Below the pieces are notes generated by a model that saw nothing but the letters and a program-made list of their open reading frames with translations, had not been told where the DNA came from and made no database searches. This document shows, in pieces, positions 18,325-25,786 of a stretch of DNA of 45,990 nt. Numbering within the stretch: the first letter of the stretch is position 1; each line of letters opens with the position of its first letter. Source of the DNA: Clostridia bacterium (GTDB lineage: Bacteria; Bacillota; Clostridia; Christensenellales; Aristaeellaceae). Made by a program: the position numbers and the translations under genes. Location: the NCBI GenBank assembly GCA_017476605.1, contig JAFUZM010000036.1, positions 1 through 45,990 on the forward strand, read 5' to 3'.

Positions 18325-18981
18325 TCATTTCAGCATCTTTCGCAGCTGGGCTTCATCACAGCCGGGAAGGACACTCATGAGATGCTGACAGAGTCGTTCA
18401 AAGGATTCCTGAGGGGAATAGCGATCTGCCTGATTGACATACTCGTCTCCCAGATAGGTTTCAGGGAGGGTCAGGAGGGCATTTCCCCATCCATAGGGTT
18501 TTCCGGTCTTGTCGATGGAATAGACAAAATCCTGGTTAATCACAAAGGTCTGCATTTCAAGACTGGTCAGTGCGGCATCATAGCCTTTTGACAGCCCCCA
18601 GCTGCGCTTTGCGATCTTTGAGAGAACAGGGGTATGCGCGCTCAGATACTGCATGAGCAGCTTGTCACGGTAACGCACGAGACCGTCTTCACACAGGCCT
18701 TCAAAGTCATATCCATTCCGACGATAATTGCACAGGTCAGGGAACCATTCAAGACTGACCCAGGCATTTCCGTTTTTGATCAGCTTACTGTAGACGCATG
18801 TCTTTTCTTTGGCCATCTGGCCCTTCCATTCCCAGGGCCCTTCCAGATCGCCAAACCAGAGATTGGGCTCAATGCATTCCTCAAGGGACCAGCCGGGAAT
18901 GCTGTTCTTGAAAAAGGGAAGGATACCGACGCGGTTGACAAGGTTAAGCAGCTCTTGTTTTGAATGGATGGTTTCAAACAT
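18325..18981 (-). CDS. AlkZ-related (winged-helix, YcaQ-like) protein
   Basis: 218 residues. The N-terminal part (LLNLVNRVGILPFFKNSIPG, then LWFGDLEGPWEWKG and FPDLCNYRRNGYDFEGL) resembles a small family annotated as AlkZ-related in Bacillota, distant relatives of DNA glycosylases that unhook interstrand crosslinks. I see no QxR-type catalytic motif, so glycosylase activity is not supported by sequence. The ATG at 18981 follows CGGAGGTTACA. It is divergent from the GNAT gene with only 42 nt between start codons, so the promoters must overlap or sit in each other's 5' end. It is upstream of the GH3 gene on the same strand. Confidence 0.65.
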   Translation of the reverse strand: MFETIHSKQELLNLVNRVGILPFFKNSIPGWSLEECIEPNLWFGDLEGPWEWKGQMAKEKTCVYSKLIKNGNAWVSLEWFPDLCNYRRNGYDFEGLCEDGLVRYRDKLLMQYLSAHTPVLSKIAKRSWGLSKGYDAALTSLEMQTFVINQDFVYSIDKTGKPYGWGNALLTLPETYLGDEYVNQADRYSPQESFERLCQHLMSVLPGCDEAQLRKMLK

Positions 18982-19023
18982 TGTAACCTCCGGAACTTGA
19001 TGATGGTGGAAAGGAACCAAGAA

Positions 19024-19545
19024 ATGATACGAAAAGCATGTAAGCAGGACATAGGTGCGGTCAGCGCGATCTATGAGGCCATTCATGACAGCGAAGAGGC
19101 CGGCGATGTGACCATTGGCTGGATTCGAGGAGTATATCCGACGAAGGCAACAGCGGAGGCAGCTGTGTTACGGGATGACCTGTATGTTCTTGAGGAGGAG
19201 GACATCCGCGGTGCTGCGATCATTAACCAGATTCAGCCAGACAGTTATAAAGAGGGAGCATGGACCGTCCATGCAGAGGCGATGGAGGTTCTTGTGCTGC
19301 ATACTCTGGTGATCCATCCGGCTTATGCCGGGAGGGGATATGGCCGAGAGATGGTTGCATTTTATGAAGAGATGGCCAGGGAAAGGCACATCACCTGTCT
19401 GCGCATGGATACAAACAGCAGGAATCAGAGAGCAAGAAACCTGTATGCATCGCTTGGATACCATGAGGTGGACATTGTGCCCTGTGAATTTAACGGCATT
19501 CCAGATGTCCGCCTAGTCCTTCTGGAAAAGCAATTGGACGATTAG
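19024..19545 (+). CDS. GNAT family N-acetyltransferase
   Basis: 173 residues. It would transfer an acetyl group from acetyl-CoA to a small molecule or protein amine. Motif A is LHTLVIHPAYAGRGYGREMV, with the R-G-Y-G pyrophosphate loop. Motif B includes CLRMDTNSRNQRARNLYASL, the usual region where Asn and Tyr face the cofactor. The ATG at 19024 was chosen for its GGAAAGGAA upstream and alignment to the family start; the frame is open to 18964. Its stop is 1 nt before the end of the FUSC gene on the other strand, so the two are convergent with no room for a separate terminator. The substrate is unknown. Confidence 0.88.
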   Translation: MIRKACKQDIGAVSAIYEAIHDSEEAGDVTIGWIRGVYPTKATAEAAVLRDDLYVLEEEDIRGAAIINQIQPDSYKEGAWTVHAEAMEVLVLHTLVIHPAYAGRGYGREMVAFYEEMARERHITCLRMDTNSRNQRARNLYASLGYHEVDIVPCEFNGIPDVRLVLLEKQLDD

Positions 19546-19546
19546 A

Positions 19547-20854
19547 TCAGGGCTTGTTTAAAAACGGGAGGGAAACAGGCTCGTAGAGTCTGCCGATCTT
19601 ATGCAGAAGATCTACGGCATCCCGCTCATTGTGATAGCCCTCGCTCAATTTGATTTCTACGGGCTTTAGGCTCGGATTGTTCTCGCGGAGGAGCTCCATG
19701 AGGGTGTTTTCGGCATTTTGCATCGTTGCCTCACGGGCATACAGATAGAGACCGGTCGCATTTGGGGCACTGACCTGACGCCTGCGGATGAAGCGCAGGG
19801 GGTGATCGGAGAACTTGATCTCAATCTCGGGGAGGATCATCGGGTACTTGCTTTCATCCACGACGACCTTGAAGTAGACTACCTCACTGGGATCATATTC
19901 GCCATCCTCCAGATAGTAGCGATAGTGGGAGCGTTTCATATGGTCGAGAATCTGGCGCTCGGAATCGTTGGGATCGCCATAATGAAAAATGCGCATGCGG
20001 TTGTTGTGAATGGTATAGACAAAGTAAGGGATGCCTTCCAGCTCGAGATAGGACTGAAGCGCGGTAGCGGTCTCTTTGGGCATCAGAATCTTGCTGAGGT
20101 ACTGTTCATGAGCAAGATCATAGATGGCCGCACCATCCATGACGATTAATGGGGTATTTACCTTGGTGTTGCGCATCTGCAGCATGAAGAACGCCGGTGC
20201 ATGCTCGGACATGACACAGATTCTGGCCCCGTCATCGTAGAGATAATTGAGACGGAAAAGGGCAGTACTGGGAATCTCGGAGTAGTGATCCGGTCCCAGG
20301 TCCTTGGAACGGATGAAGAAGACGAGATCCCTGTTCTTTTTTCTCGGCAGATGGATGACGTTGAGAAGGATGGCAACGGTATTGCCAAGCAGTACATCCA
20401 GTGTGCGGTTGAATGCCTGGAGGAGTGGGCTTTCAATGTCCGGAAAGGCAATGACGACGCAGATAAAGACAATGGCTGCAAGACTTGAAGTGTCGGGCAT
20501 GCGAAGCGCGACGGCGGCATACAGGGAAATCATGGTGCCCAGCGCCATGAGCGCATACAGAAACAGGGTATGCCGCGTAAGCGCGGGGAAGGTGGCCAAA
20601 AGGAAGAGAAAAAGAAGGCCGAGGCCGGCACCGATTAAGGTACCGGCGAGGCGGTTCAATGCAAAATCCTTTGTGTCACGTGCATAGGGCTGCAGACAGA
20701 TGATGGCTGTGATTGTGGCCTCTGTCGGCATGGCCTGTCCGCGGTACCCTCTCAGGTAGTAGACAAAGAGACAGATAAACACGGCAAGACTCGTCTTTAT
20801 GATGCGCTGCCCAAGAGGCGGCAGACGGTCAGACAACAGTACTCTTCTTTGCAT
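19547..20854 (-). CDS. FUSC-family membrane protein with degenerate HAD/Cof-like cytoplasmic domain
   Basis: 435 residues. The N-terminal 165 residues hold about six membrane helices of the FUSC/aromatic acid exporter type (PTEATITAIICLQPYARDTK, then RLAGTLIGAGLG...). After LPRKKNRD the rest looks like a Cof-type HAD hydrolase: ARICVMSEHAPAFFMLQMRN followed by TPLIVMDGAAIYD matches the region after the first motif in Cof proteins. The catalytic DxDGT, expected near VFFIRSKDLG, is missing, so the domain is probably a sensor or structural part. The start has GAGG 5 nt upstream. The miaA terminator hairpin lies just upstream, in what would be its leader. The substrate is unknown. Confidence 0.75.
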   Translation of the reverse strand: MQRRVLLSDRLPPLGQRIIKTSLAVFICLFVYYLRGYRGQAMPTEATITAIICLQPYARDTKDFALNRLAGTLIGAGLGLLFLFLLATFPALTRHTLFLYALMALGTMISLYAAVALRMPDTSSLAAIVFICVVIAFPDIESPLLQAFNRTLDVLLGNTVAILLNVIHLPRKKNRDLVFFIRSKDLGPDHYSEIPSTALFRLNYLYDDGARICVMSEHAPAFFMLQMRNTKVNTPLIVMDGAAIYDLAHEQYLSKILMPKETATALQSYLELEGIPYFVYTIHNNRMRIFHYGDPNDSERQILDHMKRSHYRYYLEDGEYDPSEVVYFKVVVDESKYPMILPEIEIKFSDHPLRFIRRRQVSAPNATGLYLYAREATMQNAENTLMELLRENNPSLKPVEIKLSEGYHNERDAVDLLHKIGRLYEPVSLPFLNKP

Positions 20855-20868
20855 ATAGACCTCATGTG

Positions 20869-20906
20869 AAAAGATTCCCTGAGCTCGAGAAGTCAGGGAA
20901 TCTTTT
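20869..20906 (-). terminator. Terminator between miaA and the FUSC gene
   Basis: A 14-bp stem (20869-20882 with 20893-20906), 10-nt loop, and a T4 run on the minus strand at the end of the stem. It follows the miaA stop by 22 nt. The FUSC start is only 15 nt further, so the hairpin could also act as a leader element. Confidence 0.75.
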
Positions 20907-20928
20907 TGATATTCGTGAGTTTGTGGTT

Positions 20929-21816
20929 TTACGAGGCCAGAAAACGGTCAATCGCCGCGCAGGCCTCATCAAAGGGATTGCCCTGCATATTGAGCCATAT
21001 GACATCCGGATTTCGTTTGAACCAGGTCATCTGGCGCTTGGAGAATTTCCGAATCGCCTGTGCCAACAGGGCGTACATCTCATCAAAATCCGTGATCTTG
21101 CCGGTGACATACCAGGTGATAAACCGGTATTCAAGACCAAGACCGATGAGAAATTCAGGGTCAACGCCTTTGGCAAGAAGCCCCCGGATTTCGCCCTCCA
21201 TGCCCTCGTCAAAGCGCCGGCGGAGACGTTGATCAATACGTTCGTACAGGATTTCGCGGGGCCAGCTGACACCAAGCCGCAGACTTTCATAGCGCGGGGT
21301 CTTCGTCGGAACATGGGTGTCGCCCTTTTGAATGCGTTCAAGCATCCGCATGACGCGGTTCCGGTTTTTGGGATCGACGTCAGGCTCCGGGATGATCCGG
21401 GTCAGCATTTCATAGAGCTCAGGTGTGGTGTGGGTTTCAAGCTCCACTCGGTAAGCAAGGTCCGGCTCGGCGTCGGAGAGATTGTATCCATCCAGAACGG
21501 AATCAATATAAAGGCCGGTTCCGCCGACAATCATGGGAAGATGACCACGGCGGGCAATCTCCGGAATCAGTTCAAAGGAAATCTGCTGAAAATCCGCCAT
21601 TGAAAAGAATTCACCGGGTTCGCGTATGTCAATCATATGGTGAGGGATACCCTGCATTTCCTGTGGGGTGATTTTCCCTGTACCAAGGTCAAGGCCTTTA
21701 AATACCTGCCGTGAATCGGCGGAAATGATCTCGCCGCCATATTTCCTGGCAAGCTGGACACCCAGATCGCTTTTCCCGGATGCATTGGTTCCGATGACGG
21801 CAATGACTTTTTCCAT
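20929..21816 (-). CDS. miaA: tRNA dimethylallyltransferase
   Basis: 295 residues. MiaA adds an isopentenyl group to N6 of A37 in tRNAs that read codons beginning with U, including the tRNA-Leu(UAA) encoded nearby. It has the P-loop GTNASGKS at residues 9-16, the conserved SADSRQVFKGLDLGTGK stretch with the catalytic Asp, HHMID, and VGGTGLYIDS. Length and motif order are normal. The start is supported by AGAGGAGC upstream. It lies about 100 nt after the aminopeptidase gene on the same strand. Confidence 0.95.
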   Translation of the reverse strand: MEKVIAVIGTNASGKSDLGVQLARKYGGEIISADSRQVFKGLDLGTGKITPQEMQGIPHHMIDIREPGEFFSMADFQQISFELIPEIARRGHLPMIVGGTGLYIDSVLDGYNLSDAEPDLAYRVELETHTTPELYEMLTRIIPEPDVDPKNRNRVMRMLERIQKGDTHVPTKTPRYESLRLGVSWPREILYERIDQRLRRRFDEGMEGEIRGLLAKGVDPEFLIGLGLEYRFITWYVTGKITDFDEMYALLAQAIRKFSKRQMTWFKRNPDVIWLNMQGNPFDEACAAIDRFLAS

Positions 21817-21882
21817 GCGTGCTCCTCTTCAGATAAATGGACTTGATGGATTTGCTGAGCAAGTCTGTCAAGTACCTGCAGA

Positions 21883-21908
21883 TGTCGTGCCCATTTACGG
21901 GCACGACA
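21883..21908 (-). other. Hairpin downstream of the aminopeptidase gene
   Basis: A 10-bp perfect stem, TGTCGTGCCC with GGGCACGACA, and a 6-nt loop, just after the stop at 21914. There is no U run on either strand, so a simple intrinsic terminator is unlikely. It may stabilise the 3' end or pause transcription before miaA. Confidence 0.4.
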
Positions 21909-21913
21909 CAGGA

Positions 21914-23329
21914 TCAGTTGTCGATGGGATGGGCATTGCTCAGGAAGACGTTGTAACAGCGGTATCCCTCGTAGAGGTCGATCTTGCTGATGATCTCCCA
22001 CGGTGCGTGCATCGAGAGAACCGGAAGGCCGGAATCAATGACGTTCATGCCATATTTCGCGCAGAGATAGGCGATGGTTCCGCCGCCGCCCAGATCAACA
22101 CGGCCAAGCTCGGCGGTCTGGAAACAGACCTCGTGTTCATCCAGCATCTGGCGGATCTGCGCCATAAACTCCGGATTTGCATCATTGGAGCCGGATTTTC
22201 CGCGGCTTCCCGTATACTTGTTGAAGCAGATGCCACGGCTCAGATAGGCGGCATTTTTCTTCTCAAAGGCGGAGGCATATTCGGGATCAAAGCCCGCACT
22301 GACATCGCTTGAGAGCATACGGCTTTCAAGCAGGGCACGGCGCAGGGTGAGATCACTGTAAGGACCAAGGCAGGAAATGAGATCGGCGGTCACATTTTCA
22401 AAGTAATGGGAGCCCATGCCGGTTGCACCGACACTGCCGATTTCCTCTTTATCGGTGAGGACGCAGCAAAGGGTGTATTTGGGCGTTCCCTTGAAATCAA
22501 CGATGGCGCGCAGCGACGGATAGGCACAGCAGCGATCATCATGACCGTATCCGAGGATCATGCTGCGATCAAAGCCCAGATCCCGGGCGTGACCGGCGGG
22601 GACAATCTCAAGCTCGGAGGAGAGGAAATCCTCCTCTTCAATGCCGTACTTTTCTTTGAGCAGATTGAGCACGTTCTGCTTGACCGGATCTTTCTGCTTT
22701 TCCTTTTTGTCATCGTCCTTTTCCTCCTCGGCAGGACGTCCGCCGATCAGCAGATTGAGGGCTTCTCCTTCAATGATCTTTGCAGCCTTTTTCTCCATCT
22801 GCTCCTGGGAGAGGTGAGGAAGGAGATCTGAGATGCAGAATACCGGATCACTGGGATCCTCGCCGATGGAGACTGGAATGCAGGTGCCGTCTTTCCGGCA
22901 GATGACGCCATGAAGGGCCAGAGGCAGAGCGACCCACTGATACTTTTTGATTCCGCCGTAATAATGGGTATCCAGATAGGCAAGATCGTTTGCCTCGTAG
23001 AGGGGATTCTGTTTGACGTCAATTCTGGGGGAGTCAATATGAGCACCTAAAATGTTCATACCCTTCTCAATGGGCATTTCCCCAATGATATACAGAAGGA
23101 TGGTTTTGTTCATCCATGCCCGGTATACCCGGTCTCCGGGCACGAGGGTCCGCTTTTCAGCGATCACATCCTTGAGATCTACAAATCCGTTGGCCTTTGC
23201 AATCGCAACGGAAGCGGCGGTACATTCGCGCTCAGTCTTAGAGGCGTCGAGAAAACCCATGTATTCACGGGCGAAGGCATTTACCTCTGCGTCCGCTTTT
23301 GTCTTAGTCCATGCATTGATACGTTCCAT
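21914..23329 (-). CDS. M18 family aminopeptidase
   Basis: 471 residues. A cytosolic dinuclear zinc aminopeptidase of the aspartyl aminopeptidase family. Metal and catalytic motifs in order: GAHIDSPRIDVK (His, Asp), GYGHDDRCCAYP (Asp), TDKEEIGSVGATG (Glu-Glu pair), SSDVSAGFDP (Asp) and LSMHAPWE (His). A charged insertion near residues 200-215 (EEEKDDDKKEKQK) is probably an exposed loop. The start has AAAGGATG upstream. aroD ends 6 nt before this start, so they are one transcript. Confidence 0.92.
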   Translation of the reverse strand: MERINAWTKTKADAEVNAFAREYMGFLDASKTERECTAASVAIAKANGFVDLKDVIAEKRTLVPGDRVYRAWMNKTILLYIIGEMPIEKGMNILGAHIDSPRIDVKQNPLYEANDLAYLDTHYYGGIKKYQWVALPLALHGVICRKDGTCIPVSIGEDPSDPVFCISDLLPHLSQEQMEKKAAKIIEGEALNLLIGGRPAEEEKDDDKKEKQKDPVKQNVLNLLKEKYGIEEEDFLSSELEIVPAGHARDLGFDRSMILGYGHDDRCCAYPSLRAIVDFKGTPKYTLCCVLTDKEEIGSVGATGMGSHYFENVTADLISCLGPYSDLTLRRALLESRMLSSDVSAGFDPEYASAFEKKNAAYLSRGICFNKYTGSRGKSGSNDANPEFMAQIRQMLDEHEVCFQTAELGRVDLGGGGTIAYLCAKYGMNVIDSGLPVLSMHAPWEIISKIDLYEGYRCYNVFLSNAHPIDN

Positions 23330-23335
23330 ATGAGA

Positions 23336-24091
23336 TCATCCTTTCGTAATTTGAATTGCTTTTCTGACGGTTTCAACATCCATCTGACCGGGGGCGCTTG
23401 CCGCGCCGGCAGTGGCGAATGTGAGACAGCTGTGAAACTGGGCACAGGAGGTACGCGTCACCTGCCCAAGTGTTCCCATGCCGATCAGGATCATGGGAAT
23501 CTGCATTTCCTTTTCCGCCAACCTGGCTGCCTCAAGCAGAGCGGAGATATCCGATTCACAATTTGGCATAACGGCAATCTTTGCGATATCTGCGCCAAGG
23601 GACTGCATATAGAGCAGCCGGGTTACCATCTGGTCTGCCGAGGGTGTTTCCGTAAAGCTGTGCCAGGATGCGACGATGGGAAGGGGACAAGCCTGACGGA
23701 TTGAGGCAAATGCCTCAGCTCCGACACTGATTTCAACGTCCAAAAGGTCCATGATCCGGGCCTTGATGAGAGCATGATACAGCGCCAGGTAGAAATCTAT
23801 GTCCGGGGATCCCGGCCCTCCGTCCCGCTCTGTCCGGTAGGTGAGCAAGAGAGGACAGGGAATGAGCTCTCGCAGAGGTGACAGGAGCGTGGTGGCGTTT
23901 TTATCGCTGAGGTCGTTTAGCCCGTCGATTCGAAGCTCGACCAGATCGGGCTGTGAGGCAATGGCAAGACGCGCGTTATTCTGGAGAGCATCCGTGTTAT
24001 TGCCCACAATGGGAACGCAGACCTTGGGAAGCCCGCGTCCAAGCGTCAGTTCCCGGATGGAGACACATTTGATATTTGTCTTGATGAAAAT
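23336..24091 (-). CDS. aroD: Type I 3-dehydroquinate dehydratase, apparently with an AUU start
   Basis: Third step of the shikimate pathway: dehydroquinate to dehydroshikimate through a Schiff base. With the start I propose, the protein has 251 residues, the Schiff-base lysine is Lys171 (DIAKIAVMP) and the general base is His144 (SWHSF), within one residue of E. coli AroD numbering as I recall it. The substrate loop VELRIDGL is intact. The first standard start in this frame is GTG at 24007, but it would remove the conserved strand LPKVCVPIVG that is encoded upstream in frame. No ATG, GTG or TTG precedes it; ATT at 24091-24089 has AGAGG 6 nt before it, then a stop codon follows upstream. A lost base is the alternative. 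It heads aroD-aminopeptidase-miaA. Confidence 0.85.
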   Translation of the reverse strand: MFIKTNIKCVSIRELTLGRGLPKVCVPIVGNNTDALQNNARLAIASQPDLVELRIDGLNDLSDKNATTLLSPLRELIPCPLLLTYRTERDGGPGSPDIDFYLALYHALIKARIMDLLDVEISVGAEAFASIRQACPLPIVASWHSFTETPSADQMVTRLLYMQSLGADIAKIAVMPNCESDISALLEAARLAEKEMQIPMILIGMGTLGQVTRTSCAQFHSCLTFATAGAASAPGQMDVETVRKAIQITKG

Positions 24092-24105
24092 CCCGACCTC
24101 TCATA

Positions 24106-24134
24106 TTGACAATGCTTTAAAGAAAGCATATAAT
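24106..24134 (+). promoter_or_regulatory. Consensus sigma-A promoter of tRNA-Leu with palindromic spacer
   Basis: TTGACA (24106-24111), 17-nt spacer, TATAAT (24129-24134): fully consensus. The spacer and first -10 base contain the inverted repeat ATGCTTT-AAAG-AAAGCAT (24112-24129). The aroD start on the other strand is only 15 nt from the -35 box. Confidence 0.92.
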
Positions 24135-24151
24135 TCACAACTGAGCGACGT

Positions 24152-24236
24152 GCTGATGTGGTGGAATGGCAGACACAGGGGACTTAAAATCCCCCGGCTA
24201 TAAACCGTGCGGGTTCGAGTCCCGCCATCAGCACCA
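24152..24236 (+). tRNA. tRNA-Leu, anticodon UAA
   Basis: 85 nt. The acceptor stem GCTGATG pairs with CATCAGC, the discriminator is A and CCA is encoded. The anticodon arm is GGGGA-CTTAAAA-TCCCC, giving anticodon TAA. A class II long variable arm (around CGGCTATAAACCGTG) marks it as leucine. The T arm is GCGGG-TTCGAGT-CCCGC. It reads UUA and UUG codons. Confidence 0.97.
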
Positions 24237-24694
24237 TTTTTATTTTGCTTTTTGCAGTGGCCTGCCTCAGCATGGAACTCCATGGCTGCGGCGGCTTTTT
24301 TTCTTTCTCCCGGATCTTCCTGGCAGGAATCCATCAGGATACCGGAACCATGCAAACAGAGAAGCATGTGGAGCTTGCTATTCTTTGTACGCAGATATGC
24401 GTTTTGCTTCGCTATTCTATCATAGTCTTCATACAAAGACAATTGTCCAAAAACTAAAAGTGATTTGTCTAAATTAAATCATGAGTTAATCCGGATGTCA
24501 ATGGCATCAGAACAATTTTCAAGATGAACAATTTTTACATTTTGGACAAGGTATGGTATGTGAGGACAACAATTTCTGCGTTTGATCCATAGTTTATTCG
24601 GCAGTTTTTTAGCCTCGTGGGTTTCAATCAGGTCATGTGCATTGTCTTCTTCAGAAGGCTATGAGATATTCAGGCATGAATGCCTTCGTACATG
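24237..24694. other. Intergenic region without supported genes
   Basis: About 460 AT-rich nt between tRNA-Leu and the candidate small RNA. Only weak features are visible: a T-rich stretch directly after the tRNA that may end its transcript, and a 10-bp inverted repeat TTGTCCAAAA/TTTTGGACAA with arms about 90 nt apart (near 24440 and 24540). A minus-strand frame running through the tRNA is spurious. Confidence 0.5.
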
Positions 24695-24720
24695 CAAAAG
24701 GAGCGAGAAACCTCGCTCCT
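24695..24720 (-). terminator. Terminator-like hairpin ending the small RNA
   Basis: A 9-bp perfect stem (24699-24707 with 24712-24720), 4-nt loop, then a short U4 run on the minus strand. The short U tract lowers certainty. Confidence 0.6.
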
Positions 24721-24846
24721 CAAGGATTTTTAGCAGTAATTCTCTTGCAATGGGAACGGGTTTAAGGTCTCCGTCCCGACCACGAGGACAGAATTTAGGT
24801 CGCTGTCCCGATCACGCGAACGGGTTTTGAGTCTCCGTTCCGACCA
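24695..24846 (-). ncRNA. Candidate small RNA of about 150 nt with three tandem hairpins
   Basis: Read on the minus strand, a near-consensus promoter (24852-24880) is followed by three 32-nt repeats (24752-24847), a linker of about 30 nt and a terminator-like hairpin (24699-24720). Each repeat folds into a 6-7 bp stem with an 11-nt loop. The stem pairs are GGAACGG/CCGTTC (third copy by coordinate), GGGACAG/CTGTCCT and GGGACGG/CCGTTCC. Two base pairs change in a compensatory way between copies. The outer G-U pairs exist only in the minus-strand transcript. The loops share a GAC(C/T) followed by an A-rich part. There is no ORF. The repeated loops suggest binding to a protein or to several mRNAs; this is inference. 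I do not recognise a named family. Confidence 0.6.
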
Positions 24847-24847
24847 T
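24752..24847 (-). repeat. Three tandem 32-bp imperfect repeats
   Basis: Copies at 24752-24783, 24784-24815 and 24816-24847, directly adjacent with no spacers. Differences concentrate in the stems and occur in pairs that keep the hairpin. The uniform length without unique spacers rules out a CRISPR array. Confidence 0.85.
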
Positions 24848-24851
24848 CTAA

Positions 24852-24880
24852 AGTATAGCTGATAACGGCTTTACTGTCAA
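24852..24880 (-). promoter_or_regulatory. Sigma-A promoter of the small RNA
   Basis: On the minus strand TTGACA (24880-24875), exact 17-nt spacer, TATACT (24857-24852). Transcription would begin about 24845, at the first hairpin repeat. No CDS lies downstream on this strand before aroD. Confidence 0.85.
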
Positions 24881-24999
24881 TCAGATACACGATTTTTAAC
24901 GAATGCAATAAGAAGTGAGGTGGAAACAGTGAAAACACAACGAGACAAGGTGAGCTTCTTGTGTTGGCGAACTGTTTCGCTTAAAGAGCGCAGCTTTTG

Positions 25000-25758
25000 T
25001 CAATCGTTGTGTGCGGGACGCTCTGCCTCGGTACCGACAATGGCACCGGCCAGTCGGTTTACAGCGCGCTCCACGGAATCGCGAACTCTGGGATCCGGTG
25101 TTTTACCCGCATTGCGATAATCAAACTGCAGGGTAAAGTCGTAAAGATCCTTTTCAAGCGCGGTGAGATGCTCGAGCGTGATCTGGCTCAGGGCTGCCTC
25201 AAATTCCTGGCATTCCTTTGCGGAAAAGGCTTCCTCCGCCAGTTCCAGCAACAGGGCAGTATGAGGAAGGCAAACGCCGCCTTTTTGACGCATCAGGTCA
25301 CGGAATTCGGCCTTATCCAGATAAAGCCGAATGACGGTATAGGCATAGCGCCGCATGGCGGTATCAACCTGTGTGCAGATGTGACAGCGGCGGATTTGAT
25401 TTCTCAGCATCTCGGCTTTGCTGCTCTTTTGCTTTCCCCTAAAAAACGGCAGAGGCCCGGACTTTTCCTGAGAGGAATCGTCAAGGATTTTTTTTAGCTC
25501 CGGGAGGAACTCCTTCATATGAGTATGGGTCATGAGGGAGAGGCCCAGTTTATTCCGCCGCGCATACATGAGCGCAAAGTGCTGTGGGCAGAATCCGGTT
25601 TTATTGGTTTCAATGCGCACCTCCGGTTCCATATAGGCAGAGGACAGGAGGCTGTCAATGTATCCATCCTCACAGGAAATGGCCAGCTGACAGAGGGGAC
25701 ACTGACAATTGGATTTAAAGGCATCCAGAACAGGGATGGTATCCAGGGTATATTTCAT
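25000..25758 (-). CDS. DUF6062 family protein
   Basis: 252 residues, no signal peptide or membrane helix. Cys motifs: CQCPLC near residue 20, CPQH near 57, RCHICTQVD near 125 and CLPH near 163. The pairing of CxxC with later C-x-x-H suggests metal binding, or a repeated zinc-ribbon-like unit of about 110 residues. The N-terminal MKYTLDTIPVLDAFKSNCQC matches what I recall of DUF6062 proteins in Clostridia; no function is established. The start has AAAGGAGA upstream. It is 28 nt downstream of the COG2509-type oxidoreductase gene, so it is probably the third gene of that operon. Confidence 0.75.
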   Translation of the reverse strand: MKYTLDTIPVLDAFKSNCQCPLCQLAISCEDGYIDSLLSSAYMEPEVRIETNKTGFCPQHFALMYARRNKLGLSLMTHTHMKEFLPELKKILDDSSQEKSGPLPFFRGKQKSSKAEMLRNQIRRCHICTQVDTAMRRYAYTVIRLYLDKAEFRDLMRQKGGVCLPHTALLLELAEEAFSAKECQEFEAALSQITLEHLTALEKDLYDFTLQFDYRNAGKTPDPRVRDSVERAVNRLAGAIVGTEAERPAHND

Positions 25759-25786
25759 TGCGTTCTCCTTTGGTCACCTGAGACAA

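Noticed and set aside
24101-24442. Minus-strand frame reading GADGGTRTRT...PLCLPFHH
   Set aside because: This is the well-known false translation across a tRNA gene.
24752-24847. CRISPR array
   Set aside because: The three repeats are directly adjacent with no spacers, and no cas genes are present.
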